From the NCBI GenBank assembly GCA_003216575.1, contig QCIR01000001.1, forward strand, positions 1 through 64,000: DNA of 64,000 bases. The letters run 5' to 3'. Positions 31,541 through 40,260 of this stretch are shown piece by piece; positions within the stretch are counted from its first letter, which is position 1, and every line of letters starts with the position of its first letter. This stretch comes from Prochlorococcus sp. AG-402-M23 (lineage in GTDB: Bacteria; Cyanobacteriota; Cyanobacteriia; PCC-6307; Cyanobiaceae). Made by a program: the position numbers and the translations under genes. The notes beneath the pieces were generated by a model. It saw only the letters and a program-made list of their open reading frames with translations. It had not been told where the DNA came from and did not search any database.

Positions 31541-32083
31541 ATGTCCGGTTGGCTCTATTTAATTAGAAATAGAGATTTATATAAGATTGGCATAACAAAA
31601 AACTTTGTGAATAGGATGAGACAACTCAAGCCAGATAACGTTGTTGCTAAATTTTATACTGCTGATTTTGTAAAACTTGAAAGAGAGTTACATAATCGCT
31701 ATAAAAAGCTTAGAATCCCTCAGACAGAGTACTTTAGATTGGAAAATTCTCATGTTAATGAGATAAAACAAAGAATTTACATACTTAATTATCCTTTAGG
31801 TTTAACTTTCGGAATTTGTATAAAATCAATATTATTATTATTATTATTATTTTTTCTTACAGTGGTAGTTATATCTTTGTATGTTAATGACTTAAGTATA
31901 GCTACATATAAGTCACTTTTTTGGATCGAGCGGATTTCATTTGGACTAGCCTTTATTTCTTTATTTGTTTATTCAGGTAAATATTTAAGTTTTTGGAATG
32001 AATTAAAATATAGATCCACTAGATTAATTATTTTTCTTTTCTTTTCTTTCTTGTTTCGTCTTGCCGCCATCTTTTTCTCTTAA
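31541..32083 (+). CDS. GIY-YIG-like (T5orf172/MUG113) domain with membrane helices
   Basis: The first 85 residues fit the T5orf172/MUG113 branch of GIY-YIG nucleases: GWLYLIRNRDLYKIGITKNF, RMRQLKP and ERELHNRYKKLRIPQTEYFR. The rest contains three hydrophobic helices (about 87-110, 125-145, 158-178), an unusual membrane tether for such a domain. Probably co-transcribed with the DUF2130 gene. Whether it cuts DNA is unknown. Confidence 0.78.
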   Translation: MSGWLYLIRNRDLYKIGITKNFVNRMRQLKPDNVVAKFYTADFVKLERELHNRYKKLRIPQTEYFRLENSHVNEIKQRIYILNYPLGLTFGICIKSILLLLLLFFLTVVVISLYVNDLSIATYKSLFWIERISFGLAFISLFVYSGKYLSFWNELKYRSTRLIIFLFFSFLFRLAAIFFS

Positions 32084-32141
32084 AATATATTCAATATTAG
32101 TGATATATATCAAAATCAAACAACATTTATGATCTTTAAAC

Positions 32142-32495
32142 TTACCACATGTCTTTGCTTGACTCGTCTTCTTGTTGTTGCTTTAGAAGACCAAGTCTTC
32201 TGTCAAATTCAATCTCTTCTTGACTTTTTTGTTCAACTTTAGGGTTTTTATTGCATTTTTCTTTCACTTCAAGAATCTTTTTACTTAAGTCTTCTGAGAA
32301 ATGATCTTTTATTTCTTCCCATGCTTCCTTCTCTTCAGCATTACCTACAGTTCCTTTGATTTGATCGATAATTATTTCCTTAACAAATTTCCTTAGATCA
32401 CTTTCGGTCATAGAGTTAACTCGACTTGATATGTACATATCTTTAAGAGTGTCTAATTCTTTGTTGCTCAGATCCTTGTAGGTAAGTTCTTCCAT
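32142..32495 (-). CDS. charged helical protein, 117 aa
   Basis: Soluble, Glu/Lys-rich: MEELTYKDLSNKELDTLKDM, NSMTESDLRKFVKEIIIDQI and a long charged tail (EEIEFDRRLGLLKQQQEDES). Looks like a conserved picocyanobacterial protein; no domain assigned. The preceding gene (32512-32658) lies 16 bases upstream on the same strand, so an operon is likely. Confidence 0.68.
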   Translation of the reverse strand: MEELTYKDLSNKELDTLKDMYISSRVNSMTESDLRKFVKEIIIDQIKGTVGNAEEKEAWEEIKDHFSEDLSKKILEVKEKCNKNPKVEQKSQEEIEFDRRLGLLKQQQEDESSKDMW

Positions 32496-32511
32496 TTTTT
32501 TTATTTAAAAA

Positions 32512-32658
32512 TTATTTATAGACCCAAGTAGCTTCTAATACTGTTGAATGGGGATTAAAATCCAGCACATTCTTTTTTGCTTCCTCTTCATTACCTGCAA
32601 TAACAGTCTCTTCATGGCAATTACCTTGATCATTAATCATAGAAACTTTAAATCTCAT
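32512..32658 (-). CDS. small soluble protein, 48 aa
   Basis: ATG 32658: MRFKVSMINDQGNCHEETVI, then AGNEEEAKKNVLDFNPHSTV and the end LEATWVYK. A beta-alpha-beta like microprotein; the pattern strand-helix-strand with FNP-x-S and WVYK suggests a small folded domain. Function unknown. Confidence 0.6.
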   Translation of the reverse strand: MRFKVSMINDQGNCHEETVIAGNEEEAKKNVLDFNPHSTVLEATWVYK

Positions 32659-32747
32659 TTTGAATTTAAATCTTATTCATTTTATTACATTTATCTTTTA
32701 AAACAAATGATTGCTCAAAAATGTTGAAAGCTTAACCTTGCCTAAAT

Positions 32748-32999
32748 TTATTTATTCTTACGATTAACTAGAGAATTTATGACAGCTTCAACCAATATGG
32801 CTGTAAAGAATAAACTTAAAGATGGAATAAATACTGGATACCAGAGTTTTTGAAATAAATTATAAAAATGAGAGTTCCCATTAACACTTAATACAAAACT
32901 AAAAACTAGATATAAGGAACCTATTATTAAAATATAAAGATTATAAATTAATATATTATCTAAGGCTTTTTTCCATTTGGTTTGGTTTTCTTTTTCCAT
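32748..32999 (-). CDS. two-helix membrane protein, 83 aa
   Basis: Two transmembrane helices (IYNLYILIIGSLYLVFSFVL and YPVFIPSLSLFFTAILVEAV) with short basic ends. Compact hairpin topology with both ends on the same side. No family recognised. Confidence 0.6.
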   Translation of the reverse strand: MEKENQTKWKKALDNILIYNLYILIIGSLYLVFSFVLSVNGNSHFYNLFQKLWYPVFIPSLSLFFTAILVEAVINSLVNRKNK

Positions 33000-33055
33000 T
33001 TAATCTAAATTCCTATCAATTTGATTTTGTATCGTTAAAGGCAACTTGACTAAAA

Positions 33056-33184
33056 TCAGGAAGTACCCCTGAAGGCATAAAGGTCAATTCCAATTGATTT
33101 AAGGTAAAAAGCTCCCCCAATAGCAATTAAGTTGAGGCAAAAAACAAAAACCCATACTTTCCACGATTGATTTTCGGAATCCAT
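33056..33184 (-). CDS. one-helix membrane protein, 42 aa
   Basis: ATG 33184: DSENQSWKVWVFVFCLNLIA then IGGAFYLKSIGIDLYAFRGT. One helix with short polar ends. Unnamed. Confidence 0.5.
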   Translation of the reverse strand: MDSENQSWKVWVFVFCLNLIAIGGAFYLKSIGIDLYAFRGTS

Positions 33185-33263
33185 CTTTTTTAATAAACAT
33201 TATTTATACATCACATAATTAGATGTATAAATAAATAGTAGCTTTAACTGAATACGAAAAGTA

Positions 33264-33515
33264 TCAACTCAATGCATCCAGATCTCTTCTGTAATGTTTC
33301 GAGGATTTAAAATCAATGTCATTTGATTTCCAATCGGTATCTTCTAGCAACTCCGAATATTTATTACTATTTGATGGCAGTTTTTTTTCTAATCTCCATC
33401 CAGCTTCGCTCAAGAAATCTACGTAGTCTTTAGAAAATAAGTACCCATTCTTTTTTGTTGACTCAATGTTTGTTTCTATTTCAGCAGCTAACTCTTGTTT
33501 TGTTTGTAATGACAT
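33264..33515 (-). CDS. small soluble protein, 83 aa
   Basis: Charged helical protein: SLQTKQELAAEIETNIESTK, FSKDYVDFLSEAGWRLEKKL and two late W/D/K-rich segments. It has the general feel of Nif11-neighbour or regulatory microproteins, but I cannot place it. Confidence 0.58.
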   Translation of the reverse strand: MSLQTKQELAAEIETNIESTKKNGYLFSKDYVDFLSEAGWRLEKKLPSNSNKYSELLEDTDWKSNDIDFKSSKHYRRDLDALS

Positions 33516-33615
33516 CTGCGTAAAATTAATTCACTTTCGTTCTAATCATTTTTTTTTGAAGGTGTTAAGTGTTTCTTGTAGTGTTAACCCTCGCTGGATT
33601 GTTTTCAAAGATTAA

Positions 33616-34656
33616 CTATGTTTTTTTTACTAAAACTTCTTTAAGGTGAACTCGAATCCTGTTTAATTGCTCTTGACTTCCAAGGAATATCAAAATCATA
33701 CCTGGAGAGATAGATACCTTGTTTTTAGGATTACCTATTAATTGACCCGAGACTTTAGTTGCTAAAAGTAGTGCTTCACCTCGTTTTGAAATTTCAAAAA
33801 CATATTCATTTTGACTTCTGAAAGTCTCAATTGTATCAATATCCTCAGTAAGCTTAAATTCTTCTATTTCGCAATCTGAACCTGCAAGTAAATCAATAAA
33901 GTCTACAGCTATGGGTCTTAATGCAGAGGCTGCCATTGTTCTCCCTGCCGCAACATATGGACTGACTACCGCATCAGCTCCTGCAAGTTTTAATTTACTA
34001 GCAGCTTCCTCGTTCGCTGCCCTAGCGATCAATCTGCAACTATCATTTAGAGCTTTTGCACTAAGAACAACATATAAATTCGCTGCATCATTTGGAAGAG
34101 TAACCACTAAGCTACGACAATTGTTTACTCCTGCTAGTAATAATGTTTCGTCCATTGTTGCATCTGCTAATAAGACGTTGAATCCTTTTTCCTCAGCTTC
34201 GGTTTTTCTTGTAGGGTCGTTTTCTATTATTAGTGTAGATATTTTTTCAGAATATAATTGGTCAGCAATTTCTTTACCTGTACGACCATACCCACATATA
34301 ATTACATGATTTTTCATTCTTCGAATTAATCTCCTTAATCGGAGCTCCTCTAATTTTATGAAATATCCTGGTTCAGATAATTGTATAAATCTTTGAAGAG
34401 TTAATTGAACTACAAATAATCCCCCTCCGATGATTAAAAAAGTTATAACCCGCCCAGCCGAAGTTAAAACTTCAACTTCGCCAAAGCCTATTGTTGTAAT
34501 GGTTATCAGTACCATCCATAAACAGTCTCCCCAATCCCAACCTTCTGTAAATCGATAGCCTAAAGCACCAAATAAAAATAAGAATATGAGTAAAGATATT
34601 GGCGCTGCCCAAACTTTTAAATAGCCTCTAAATTTATTTGTTTTTATCAGATTCAA
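33616..34656 (-). CDS. potassium channel with RCK (TrkA-N) domain
   Basis: Two transmembrane helices surround a pore loop with selectivity filter TTIGFGEV (GFG in place of GYG), at about residues 53-60. From residue 114 an RCK/TrkA-N Rossmann domain begins: HVIICGYGRTGKEIADQL, then DATMDETLL and GADAVVSPYVAAGRTMAA. TrkA-C-like end after 270. Controls K+ flux across the inner membrane, gated by nucleotide or ions in the RCK ring. TTG start; no ATG in range. Confidence 0.9.
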   Translation of the reverse strand: MNLIKTNKFRGYLKVWAAPISLLIFLFLFGALGYRFTEGWDWGDCLWMVLITITTIGFGEVEVLTSAGRVITFLIIGGGLFVVQLTLQRFIQLSEPGYFIKLEELRLRRLIRRMKNHVIICGYGRTGKEIADQLYSEKISTLIIENDPTRKTEAEEKGFNVLLADATMDETLLLAGVNNCRSLVVTLPNDAANLYVVLSAKALNDSCRLIARAANEEAASKLKLAGADAVVSPYVAAGRTMAASALRPIAVDFIDLLAGSDCEIEEFKLTEDIDTIETFRSQNEYVFEISKRGEALLLATKVSGQLIGNPKNKVSISPGMILIFLGSQEQLNRIRVHLKEVLVKKT

Positions 34657-34816
34657 TTTAATTCTTTAGTCTTAATTTTTATAGTATAGTGAAAATTGAA
34701 TTAAATATTTTTTCGTTTTTATTTTTATAGGTATAAATCTAGCATATTAGATAATCATCCATTTTCAATCATTACTTATAGTATGATTGATTTAAATGTG
34801 TTAGTAATCATCTGAT

Positions 34817-35038
34817 ATGCAATCTCTTACAGCTGAAGATAAAAAAGAATTATGTAAGGATGCATTCCAAGACATATCATCAATTCTTGCAAATTTACGC
34901 GATCAGGGTTTATCTGATTTGGAAATTTTTGAGTTTGGCAAGTCACTCATAGATCATTTTGACCCAATTAAAATGGAAATTTTAAAAAAAGAGTCAGATT
35001 ATCAAGATGCTTTGTTCAGAGAAGCTAATGATCTTTAG
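34817..35038 (+). CDS. helical protein, 73 aa
   Basis: Soluble: QSLTAEDKKELCKDAFQDIS, ILANLRDQGLSDLEIFEFGK and a charged end. In plan it resembles the LKxxTxC group (helix, polar turn, helix) but lacks the TxC core. No family named. Confidence 0.58.
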   Translation: MQSLTAEDKKELCKDAFQDISSILANLRDQGLSDLEIFEFGKSLIDHFDPIKMEILKKESDYQDALFREANDL

Positions 35039-35148
35039 ATGTATTCTGATTCTTTTTTCTTTTAGTATTTTTACCTACTTAGTCAGGTCATATTTTTGCT
35101 TTGTTATTCAAAAAAATTCAATTTTATAATTCAATTTAGTTGTATAAA

Positions 35149-35349
35149 TTATTCTTCATCAATATTTTGCTTGGGGTGTGTCTTTTGAATGTAGTCAATT
35201 ATTTCTTTGCTCTGCTCTACTGTTAATGATGATAGAGGCGATGAAGCAGGTATTTGTAAGAGCGTACATGTTGCAATTATTTCAGGAGAATCAACGCTTA
35301 GGGCTTCTGCAAGTTCCTTTACTCTCAATCTAGCCACATTAAAAGTCAT
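35149..35349 (-). CDS. stand-alone IF2-N-like protein, 66 aa
   Basis: The sequence resembles the N-terminal domain of translation initiation factor IF-2 (IF2_N): VARLRVKELAEALSVDSPEI, TCTLLQIPASSPLSSLTVEQ, SKEIIDYI, matching the family VxELAKEL-x-V and SxxSxLS-x-E-x-A-E/I pattern. Such domains are normally part of IF-2; a free copy of 66 residues is unusual. It may bind RNA or the ribosome. No IF-2 gene is nearby. Confidence 0.6.
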   Translation of the reverse strand: MTFNVARLRVKELAEALSVDSPEIIATCTLLQIPASSPLSSLTVEQSKEIIDYIQKTHPKQNIDEE

Positions 35350-35434
35350 TCTATTTAATGATCTTATAAAGATCTATGTGTTTATTTTTTTATTTTATTG
35401 CTATGTGTTGAGGTATTAGTTGCGAAATTGTCAA

Positions 35435-35632
35435 ATGAGTGATGATAGTGATTTGAAGTTGACCCTTCACAAAGTTGTCTCTTATGCTGTGCTTAGAATG
35501 GAATCTGCATCAGATTCCAATATAAGAAGATGTATATTTCAAGAATATAAGGAATGGTTAGGAACTTCTATTGATGATTGGGTATTGGCATTGCCTAACG
35601 ATTGGGGTAGGTCTGATGTGAATTTTCATTAG
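35435..35632 (+). CDS. conserved hypothetical protein, 65 aa
   Basis: From ATG 35435: SDDSDLKLTLHKVVSYAVLR, QEYKEWLGTSIDDWVLALPN, DWGRSD. Soluble, Trp-rich C-terminal half. The frame extends five codons upstream to TTG 35420. Unknown family. Confidence 0.55.
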   Translation: MSDDSDLKLTLHKVVSYAVLRMESASDSNIRRCIFQEYKEWLGTSIDDWVLALPNDWGRSDVNFH

Positions 35633-35681
35633 ACTTATTTATATTTAAGTTCATAACATGAATTGTTTATATTTAAGAGGA

Positions 35682-35918
35682 TTAATTAAAGTTTTTTAGA
35701 GCACACTCGTAACCTGATTCTCTAATATCTTTATCTTCATCAATAATTGCTTTTAGAGCACAATCGCAATAGTTTTTTATTGCATTTTCTGATATTGACT
35801 CAGTTGCAGGATTTCTTAAAGCACTTGAAACGCAGTCATCCATTTGACTTTCAGGGTATGAATAGGCTGTTCCAGAGCAAGTAAGAAATATAATAGATAT
35901 AATTAAGATTGCTTTCAT
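35682..35918 (-). CDS. secreted Cys-rich protein, 78 aa
   Basis: Signal peptide (KAILIISIIFLTCSGTAYS) then a mature part with four Cys: DDCVSSALRN, NYCDCALKAI and GYECALKNF. The Cys spacing (C-x(n)-C-x-C-x(n)-C) suggests two disulfides in the periplasm. Function unknown. Confidence 0.65.
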   Translation of the reverse strand: MKAILIISIIFLTCSGTAYSYPESQMDDCVSSALRNPATESISENAIKNYCDCALKAIIDEDKDIRESGYECALKNFN

Positions 35919-36076
35919 TTTTATATAGTAACTTATTAACTATACATTTTATTTTAATTCTTGATTAATATACGATTTAAATATTTATAGTTTGTTGTTA
36001 TTTTATTAATATTTAATTAAATTGGTCTTTGATATTCTAAGGTGTTTAATCTAATAAATGTATTTGCTTTTCTTAA

Positions 36077-36292
36077 ATGTCATTAGATCACTTAAGAAGA
36101 TTTTTAAAGGAAATGCAGAATGACGACATTTTAAAAGATGAAGTTCTTTCTTCCTCAACCGCAGATGACGTTGCACTGATTGCCTTACGCAAAGGGTATG
36201 AATTCTCAGGCGATGAATTGCTTCGATTTTCAGGTAAAAAAGTTGGAAGAGTTACAGTACAAAAGAATGATGTACCTGGAGAATATAATTAG
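36077..36292 (+). CDS. Nif11-like domain protein, 71 aa
   Basis: Fits the Nif11 leader-type domain: LRRFLKEMQNDDILKDEVLS, SSTADDVALIALRKGYEFSG and DELLRF. Nif11 domains serve as leaders of lanthipeptide precursors (prochlorosins) and also occur free. Here no GG cleavage site followed by a Cys/Ser/Thr-rich core is present and no modifying enzyme is in the window, so it is probably a free Nif11 protein. Confidence 0.75.
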   Translation: MSLDHLRRFLKEMQNDDILKDEVLSSSTADDVALIALRKGYEFSGDELLRFSGKKVGRVTVQKNDVPGEYN

Positions 36293-36297
36293 AAAGT

Positions 36298-36444
36298 CTA
36301 TTTTCTTCTTCTTAGCTCATTAACTATTCTATCCCACTTCTTACCGGCCTTGAGATAAGAATTTCTCTTTTGCCTGTTGATTAAATAAATAAATATACAA
36401 ATAGTTAATATAAATATAATAACTATTACAAAGTTTAAATTCAC
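36298..36444 (-). CDS. one-helix protein with basic tail, 48 aa
   Basis: GTG 36444: hydrophobic helix NLNFVIVIIFILTICIFIYL followed by a strongly basic tail (KKWDRIVNELRRRK). Single-pass, positive-inside. Converges with the Nif11 gene ending at 36292. Unnamed. Confidence 0.5.
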   Translation of the reverse strand: MNLNFVIVIIFILTICIFIYLINRQKRNSYLKAGKKWDRIVNELRRRK

Positions 36445-36618
36445 TTTACTTAAATATTCGTATATTTTTATTATATAGATATCTATTTAATGTGTCAGTT
36501 ATAAATCAATTAAACATAACTTCGATTTGGCATTAAGTGATCCTACTCAATTTAATAATGATATTTTCCCATTTCCTTTCTTTATCAACTAAGATAGATT
36601 GAAATTCTTACTAATTTT

Positions 36619-36951
36619 ATGGATATTACATTAATAGCTATAGCTATTTTTATCTTGGTTGCAATAGTATTTCTTGTACTATATTTGTTTAAAAGTATTA
36701 ATAAAAAATCTTACACAGCTGAAGATGGTTCTGTTTTTGATAACGAATCTGATCTAGATGTTTATAAGAAGCTATATGAGAAGACAAAGCCTTTATTTAG
36801 CAGTGATGCTGAGAAAGGTTCTGCACAGTCAATACTAGGCTTTGAGAAATCATTCATAACTAATCTATCATCAGAAGGTTTTCCAGATTTAAAAACACTT
36901 TTCAAATATCGTAAGCAATTTAAGTCCTTATCAGATTTAATTAATACTTAG
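36619..36951 (+). CDS. one-helix membrane protein with soluble domain, 110 aa
   Basis: N-terminal helix (ITLIAIAIFILVAIVFLVLY), then a soluble part: YTAEDGSVFDNESDLDVYKK, SSDAEKGSAQSILGFEKSFI and KTLFKYRKQFKSLSDLI. The soluble part looks folded but is not a family I know. Confidence 0.65.
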   Translation: MDITLIAIAIFILVAIVFLVLYLFKSINKKSYTAEDGSVFDNESDLDVYKKLYEKTKPLFSSDAEKGSAQSILGFEKSFITNLSSEGFPDLKTLFKYRKQFKSLSDLINT

Positions 36952-37017
36952 TTTCATTTTGGTACTTTGACGTATCGGTATACTAATATTGACATATTAT
37001 ATAATTATTAAGTAAAA

Positions 37018-37200
37018 ATGAGTAAAGCAGGATATTCAGAAGAACAACTATCTGAAATGAGAGAAGATGCCTTTGTAAATATTAAAGAAGCTTGTATGAG
37101 ACTTCAAGAAAGAACAAGGTGTAGTAACGAAGTCGTCATAAAAATGCTAAATGAAGTATCTCAATTTTATATTACTCAAGTCGAGAAAAATAATATATAG
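37018..37200 (+). CDS. short helical LKxxTxC-type protein (family member 3)
   Basis: A 60-residue protein with NIKEACMRLQERTRCSNEVV and IKMLNEVSQF. The core CxxLQxxTxC matches the other members with LQ for LK and an additional Arg. Two Cys six and seven residues apart from the motif ends are conserved in position with 43173. Confidence 0.58.
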   Translation: MSKAGYSEEQLSEMREDAFVNIKEACMRLQERTRCSNEVVIKMLNEVSQFYITQVEKNNI

Positions 37201-37215
37201 ATGACTTCTCTTTGT

Positions 37216-37956
37216 TTAGTTTTTCTCGAATTTATATTCTTTTAATGGTTCAGGGCTTATTAAACTAGCACTACTATCCTTCAACAAGGTTTTATCTTTA
37301 ACAGAACCATCAACTTTGATTAAATTATTTATTAAGCCTGTAAAAGTAATATCTCCTCCTGTTGTGCTTGCTAATACTGTTGTTGGATTAAATAACTTTA
37401 ATAATTGAGGTAGTACTGTTTTACCTCTAATAAATTTACCTGCGAGTGGTAATGAAAAATCTATTACTGGTGTTATTAATAAATCTATATTTCTAGGTTT
37501 AATTTGTTTGTCAAGAAAACCATGTGGCTCGATGTAAATTGAATCTTGGCCTGATTCAATAATGTATCCATTTTCAATATTTGGAACTGAAGCACCTGAT
37601 GTAGCTTGAATATTTATATTGTCCTTTTTAAAAGCTTCACCTGGTTTTAGTGTGTTTATTTCTGTAAAACCAATTTTACTTACAACATTACTAGCTGCTT
37701 GTGAAGCTATTACTGGAATACTTTTATTTATTTTCTCTAGTGTTGGCGGATGGGCATGATCAGGCTGGCCTTGTGTTAGTAATAAAAAATCAATGCTTCT
37801 GGGAATCTCAACTTCTTTACCCAGTTCCCCCTTTATTAGCCAATCTCCTGGAGGGAAAGTTAAATCGCCATTTAACCAGGGGTCAATCAAAATTCTTGTT
37901 TTATCCAATTCAATAAGCCAACCATTCGCTCCGTAGTAAGTTGCTTTTATCGTCAT
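37216..37956 (-). CDS. metallo-beta-lactamase-fold protein, 246 aa
   Basis: Related to the UPF0173 branch of MBL-fold hydrolases: YYGANGWLIELDKTRILIDP, GDLTFPPGDW, then LLLTQGQPDHAHPPTL where the usual metal motif HxHxDH is expected. The first His and second His are Gln-Gly-Gln here, with only DH kept, so metal binding is likely changed. Later SGASVPNIENGYIIES and EPHGFLD are kept. ATG 37956 used in place of an upstream TTG. Confidence 0.8.
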   Translation of the reverse strand: MTIKATYYGANGWLIELDKTRILIDPWLNGDLTFPPGDWLIKGELGKEVEIPRSIDFLLLTQGQPDHAHPPTLEKINKSIPVIASQAASNVVSKIGFTEINTLKPGEAFKKDNINIQATSGASVPNIENGYIIESGQDSIYIEPHGFLDKQIKPRNIDLLITPVIDFSLPLAGKFIRGKTVLPQLLKLFNPTTVLASTTGGDITFTGLINNLIKVDGSVKDKTLLKDSSASLISPEPLKEYKFEKN

Positions 37957-38030
37957 TTTTTTTTCTTTCAATATAACTGTAGATTTTTAATATGGTGGAT
38001 TAGTCTATTGATTTCCTTTGTTTTACGAAA

Positions 38031-38135
38031 TCAATATATCACTGATATTATTAATAATATAATCAAAATTAGAATTATTAGAAGTGCAAATTTCTTTATA
38101 TATATTTGAAATTCATACAACCAGTCATTTTCCAT
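38031..38135 (-). CDS. one-helix microprotein, 34 aa
   Basis: ATG 38135: ENDWLYEFQIYIKKFALLII followed by an all-Ile/Leu helix to the end. A possible membrane microprotein; the composition could also arise by chance in AT-rich DNA. Confidence 0.4.
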   Translation of the reverse strand: MENDWLYEFQIYIKKFALLIILILIILLIISVIY

Positions 38136-38265
38136 GATATCAATATATTTTTATCATTATATACATTAATTATTATATTAGGTGATTTATGTAGATAAAT
38201 TTAGTTTATTTGAACTCTCGATTGTGAAAAGATTTCTCTAATATTGAGTTTAATTTCTTAATATC

Positions 38266-38985
38266 ATGACAATTCGAGATTGGGATGGAGTAGCTCTAAT
38301 TATTGGTGCTGGCGATATTGGTAAATGTATGTCAGATTATTTGACAACTATATCACCAAAGTTGGATGTTTTTGTATGTGGGCGAAATCTAAAAAGTCAA
38401 AATGCGATTTATTTAGACTTAGAGAATGATCATTCTTTTATATCTTTTGAAAACCAAATCTCACTGTTTAATAAGCCGCTTCGTCTAGTCATAAATACAA
38501 GTGGTTTTCTTCACTCAACTCACTTAAAACCTGAAAAGAGACTTTCACATATCAATCGCTCTAATATTATCAAGAATTTTTCTATTAATTCTATTGCCCC
38601 AATTATGATTGCTAAATGTATAGAAAAATTTATCAGACCAGAATTTCCATTCTCCTATGCAAGTTTAAGTGCCAGGGTTGGAAGTATTGGTGATAATAGG
38701 CTTGGTGGTTGGTATTCATATAGGGCTTCTAAGGCTGCTCAGAATCAATTTTTAAAAACTCTCAGTATTGAATGGCGTCGAAAATTCCCTTTATCAATTG
38801 TATCTTTATTGCATCCTGGGACTTGTGATACGAAATTATCAAAACCTTTTCAATCTGCTGTTCCTAAGGATAAACTTTTTACTCCTGCTCAATCAACGGA
38901 ATACTTAATTAATATTATTTCTTCGCAAAGACCATCTGATTCAGGTAAGTTTTTAGCTTGGGATAGCAGTGTTATTCCTTGGTAA
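38266..38985 (+). CDS. short-chain dehydrogenase/reductase (SDR)
   Basis: A 239-residue SDR: nucleotide-binding LIIGAGDIGKCMSDYL, NTSGFLHS (NNAG equivalent), NSIAP and the catalytic Y-x3-K in WYSYRASKAAQNQFLKTLSI with Ser in SYASLSARVGS. C-terminal HPGTCDTKLSKPF. It resembles C-factor-type SDRs of cyanobacteria; the substrate is unknown. Soluble, NAD(P)-dependent. Confidence 0.88.
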   Translation: MTIRDWDGVALIIGAGDIGKCMSDYLTTISPKLDVFVCGRNLKSQNAIYLDLENDHSFISFENQISLFNKPLRLVINTSGFLHSTHLKPEKRLSHINRSNIIKNFSINSIAPIMIAKCIEKFIRPEFPFSYASLSARVGSIGDNRLGGWYSYRASKAAQNQFLKTLSIEWRRKFPLSIVSLLHPGTCDTKLSKPFQSAVPKDKLFTPAQSTEYLINIISSQRPSDSGKFLAWDSSVIPW

Positions 38986-39086
38986 GTTTTAGATTTATTA
39001 ATTAAACTCTTTCTATTTAAACATGTAGATATTTTTTCTAATATTTATTTATTCGTTGTATTATATTATAAGTAATATATTTTCCC

Positions 39087-39779
39087 TTGAAAAAACATAT
39101 TATCGCAATAGGTGGTGGTGGATTTGGGAGAAAGAATTCATCTCAGTTGATCGAAGAATATTTACTTAGTATTTCAGCTAAGAATTACCCAAAAATTTGC
39201 TTCTTACCAACAGCAACTGGTGATAATGATAGCTATATAGTGCGTTTTTATTCGATTTTTACTCGCCTGAAGTGCATTCCTAGTCACATTGAATTTTTTA
39301 ATAGAACTATCGATATAAAAAATCATATTATGGATCAAGATATTGTATTTGTTGGTGGTGGAAATACAAAGAGCATGCTTGCGATTTGGGATGATTGGGG
39401 GATGAGTCAATTACTTAAAGAGGCATATAATAAAGGAGTAATCATGAGTGGTGTAAGTGCAGGAGCAATTTGTTGGTTTACTAATGGTATTACCGACTCT
39501 TGGGACAACGAATTAAGGATATTACCTTGTTTGAATTTTATTAGTGGGACTTGCTGTCCTCATTATGATGAGGAACCTGCACGTATTCCTTATGTAAAAA
39601 AAATACTACTTGACGAAAAATTAACTAATTGTATTTCTATTGAAGGCGGTTCCGCCATGCACTTTATTGACGGTAAACCATTTATAAATATAAGTTTCAA
39701 AAATAATAAAAATACTTATAATGTATTTCTAGATAACAAGGATATAGTTGAGATTCCCTACAAAAAAATTCAATTATAG
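39087..39779 (+). CDS. peptidase E-like (family S51) protein
   Basis: The 230-residue product fits the S51 dipeptidase E/cyanophycinase clan: IIAIGGGGFGRKN, CFLPTATGD, DIVFVGGGNTKSMLAIWDDW and VIMSGVSAGAICWFTNGITD with the nucleophilic Ser in G-x-S-A-G-A. The His partner lies later (CCPHYDEEPARIPYV). It cleaves Asp-linked peptides in characterised relatives. TTG start at 39087. Confidence 0.87.
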   Translation: MKKHIIAIGGGGFGRKNSSQLIEEYLLSISAKNYPKICFLPTATGDNDSYIVRFYSIFTRLKCIPSHIEFFNRTIDIKNHIMDQDIVFVGGGNTKSMLAIWDDWGMSQLLKEAYNKGVIMSGVSAGAICWFTNGITDSWDNELRILPCLNFISGTCCPHYDEEPARIPYVKKILLDEKLTNCISIEGGSAMHFIDGKPFINISFKNNKNTYNVFLDNKDIVEIPYKKIQL

Positions 39780-39894
39780 ATAATTATTATTCATTTACAT
39801 TTGTTTATCTTTTAATCAATTCGTTTAATATAAGAATTCTTATATTTATTTATTAGTAACTAGAATGTATCTTTTTTTATTATCTTTTTCAGAG

Positions 39895-40071
39895 ATGGGT
39901 CTTAACTTGCCTCTTGTAATTATATTAGTTTTATTTGGTGGTTTTTTTCTTGTAAGCTTTTTTATTACTAGTCCTAATATGGATACAAAAGGTCTATTAA
40001 GAGTTCTATATTCTAAACCAGTTAGGAAGGCAAATGGATCGGTTGAATATCCAGAAAGTAGGAAGAAATAA
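39895..40071 (+). CDS. one-helix membrane protein, 58 aa
   Basis: From ATG 39895: LNLPLVIILVLFGGFFLVSF, then FITSPNMDTKGLLRVLYSKP and a charged tail. The F-x-T/S-SPN element after the helix also occurs in 42192-42350 (FLTASPN). The frame starts ten codons earlier at 39865. Unknown function. Confidence 0.55.
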   Translation: MGLNLPLVIILVLFGGFFLVSFFITSPNMDTKGLLRVLYSKPVRKANGSVEYPESRKK

Positions 40072-40260
40072 TTTTTTACATATAAGTATTTTTTATGAAT
40101 TTCTAGTTGTTTTTATTGATATTAAATTCAAATAAATTGAGTTTAATTAGACATTATGAGACTTTAACAAACTATTTTTTGTGAAAGTTAGAAATTCCTA
40201 TAGCCTCATAGCACTCTTGCAGAGTAACGTCGTATATGATCCGTAATCATGTTCTAAAAA

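Noticed and set aside
36077-36292. Lanthipeptide precursor
   Set aside because: Only the leader-like Nif11 region is present; there is no GG cleavage site with a Cys/Ser/Thr core and no synthetase nearby.
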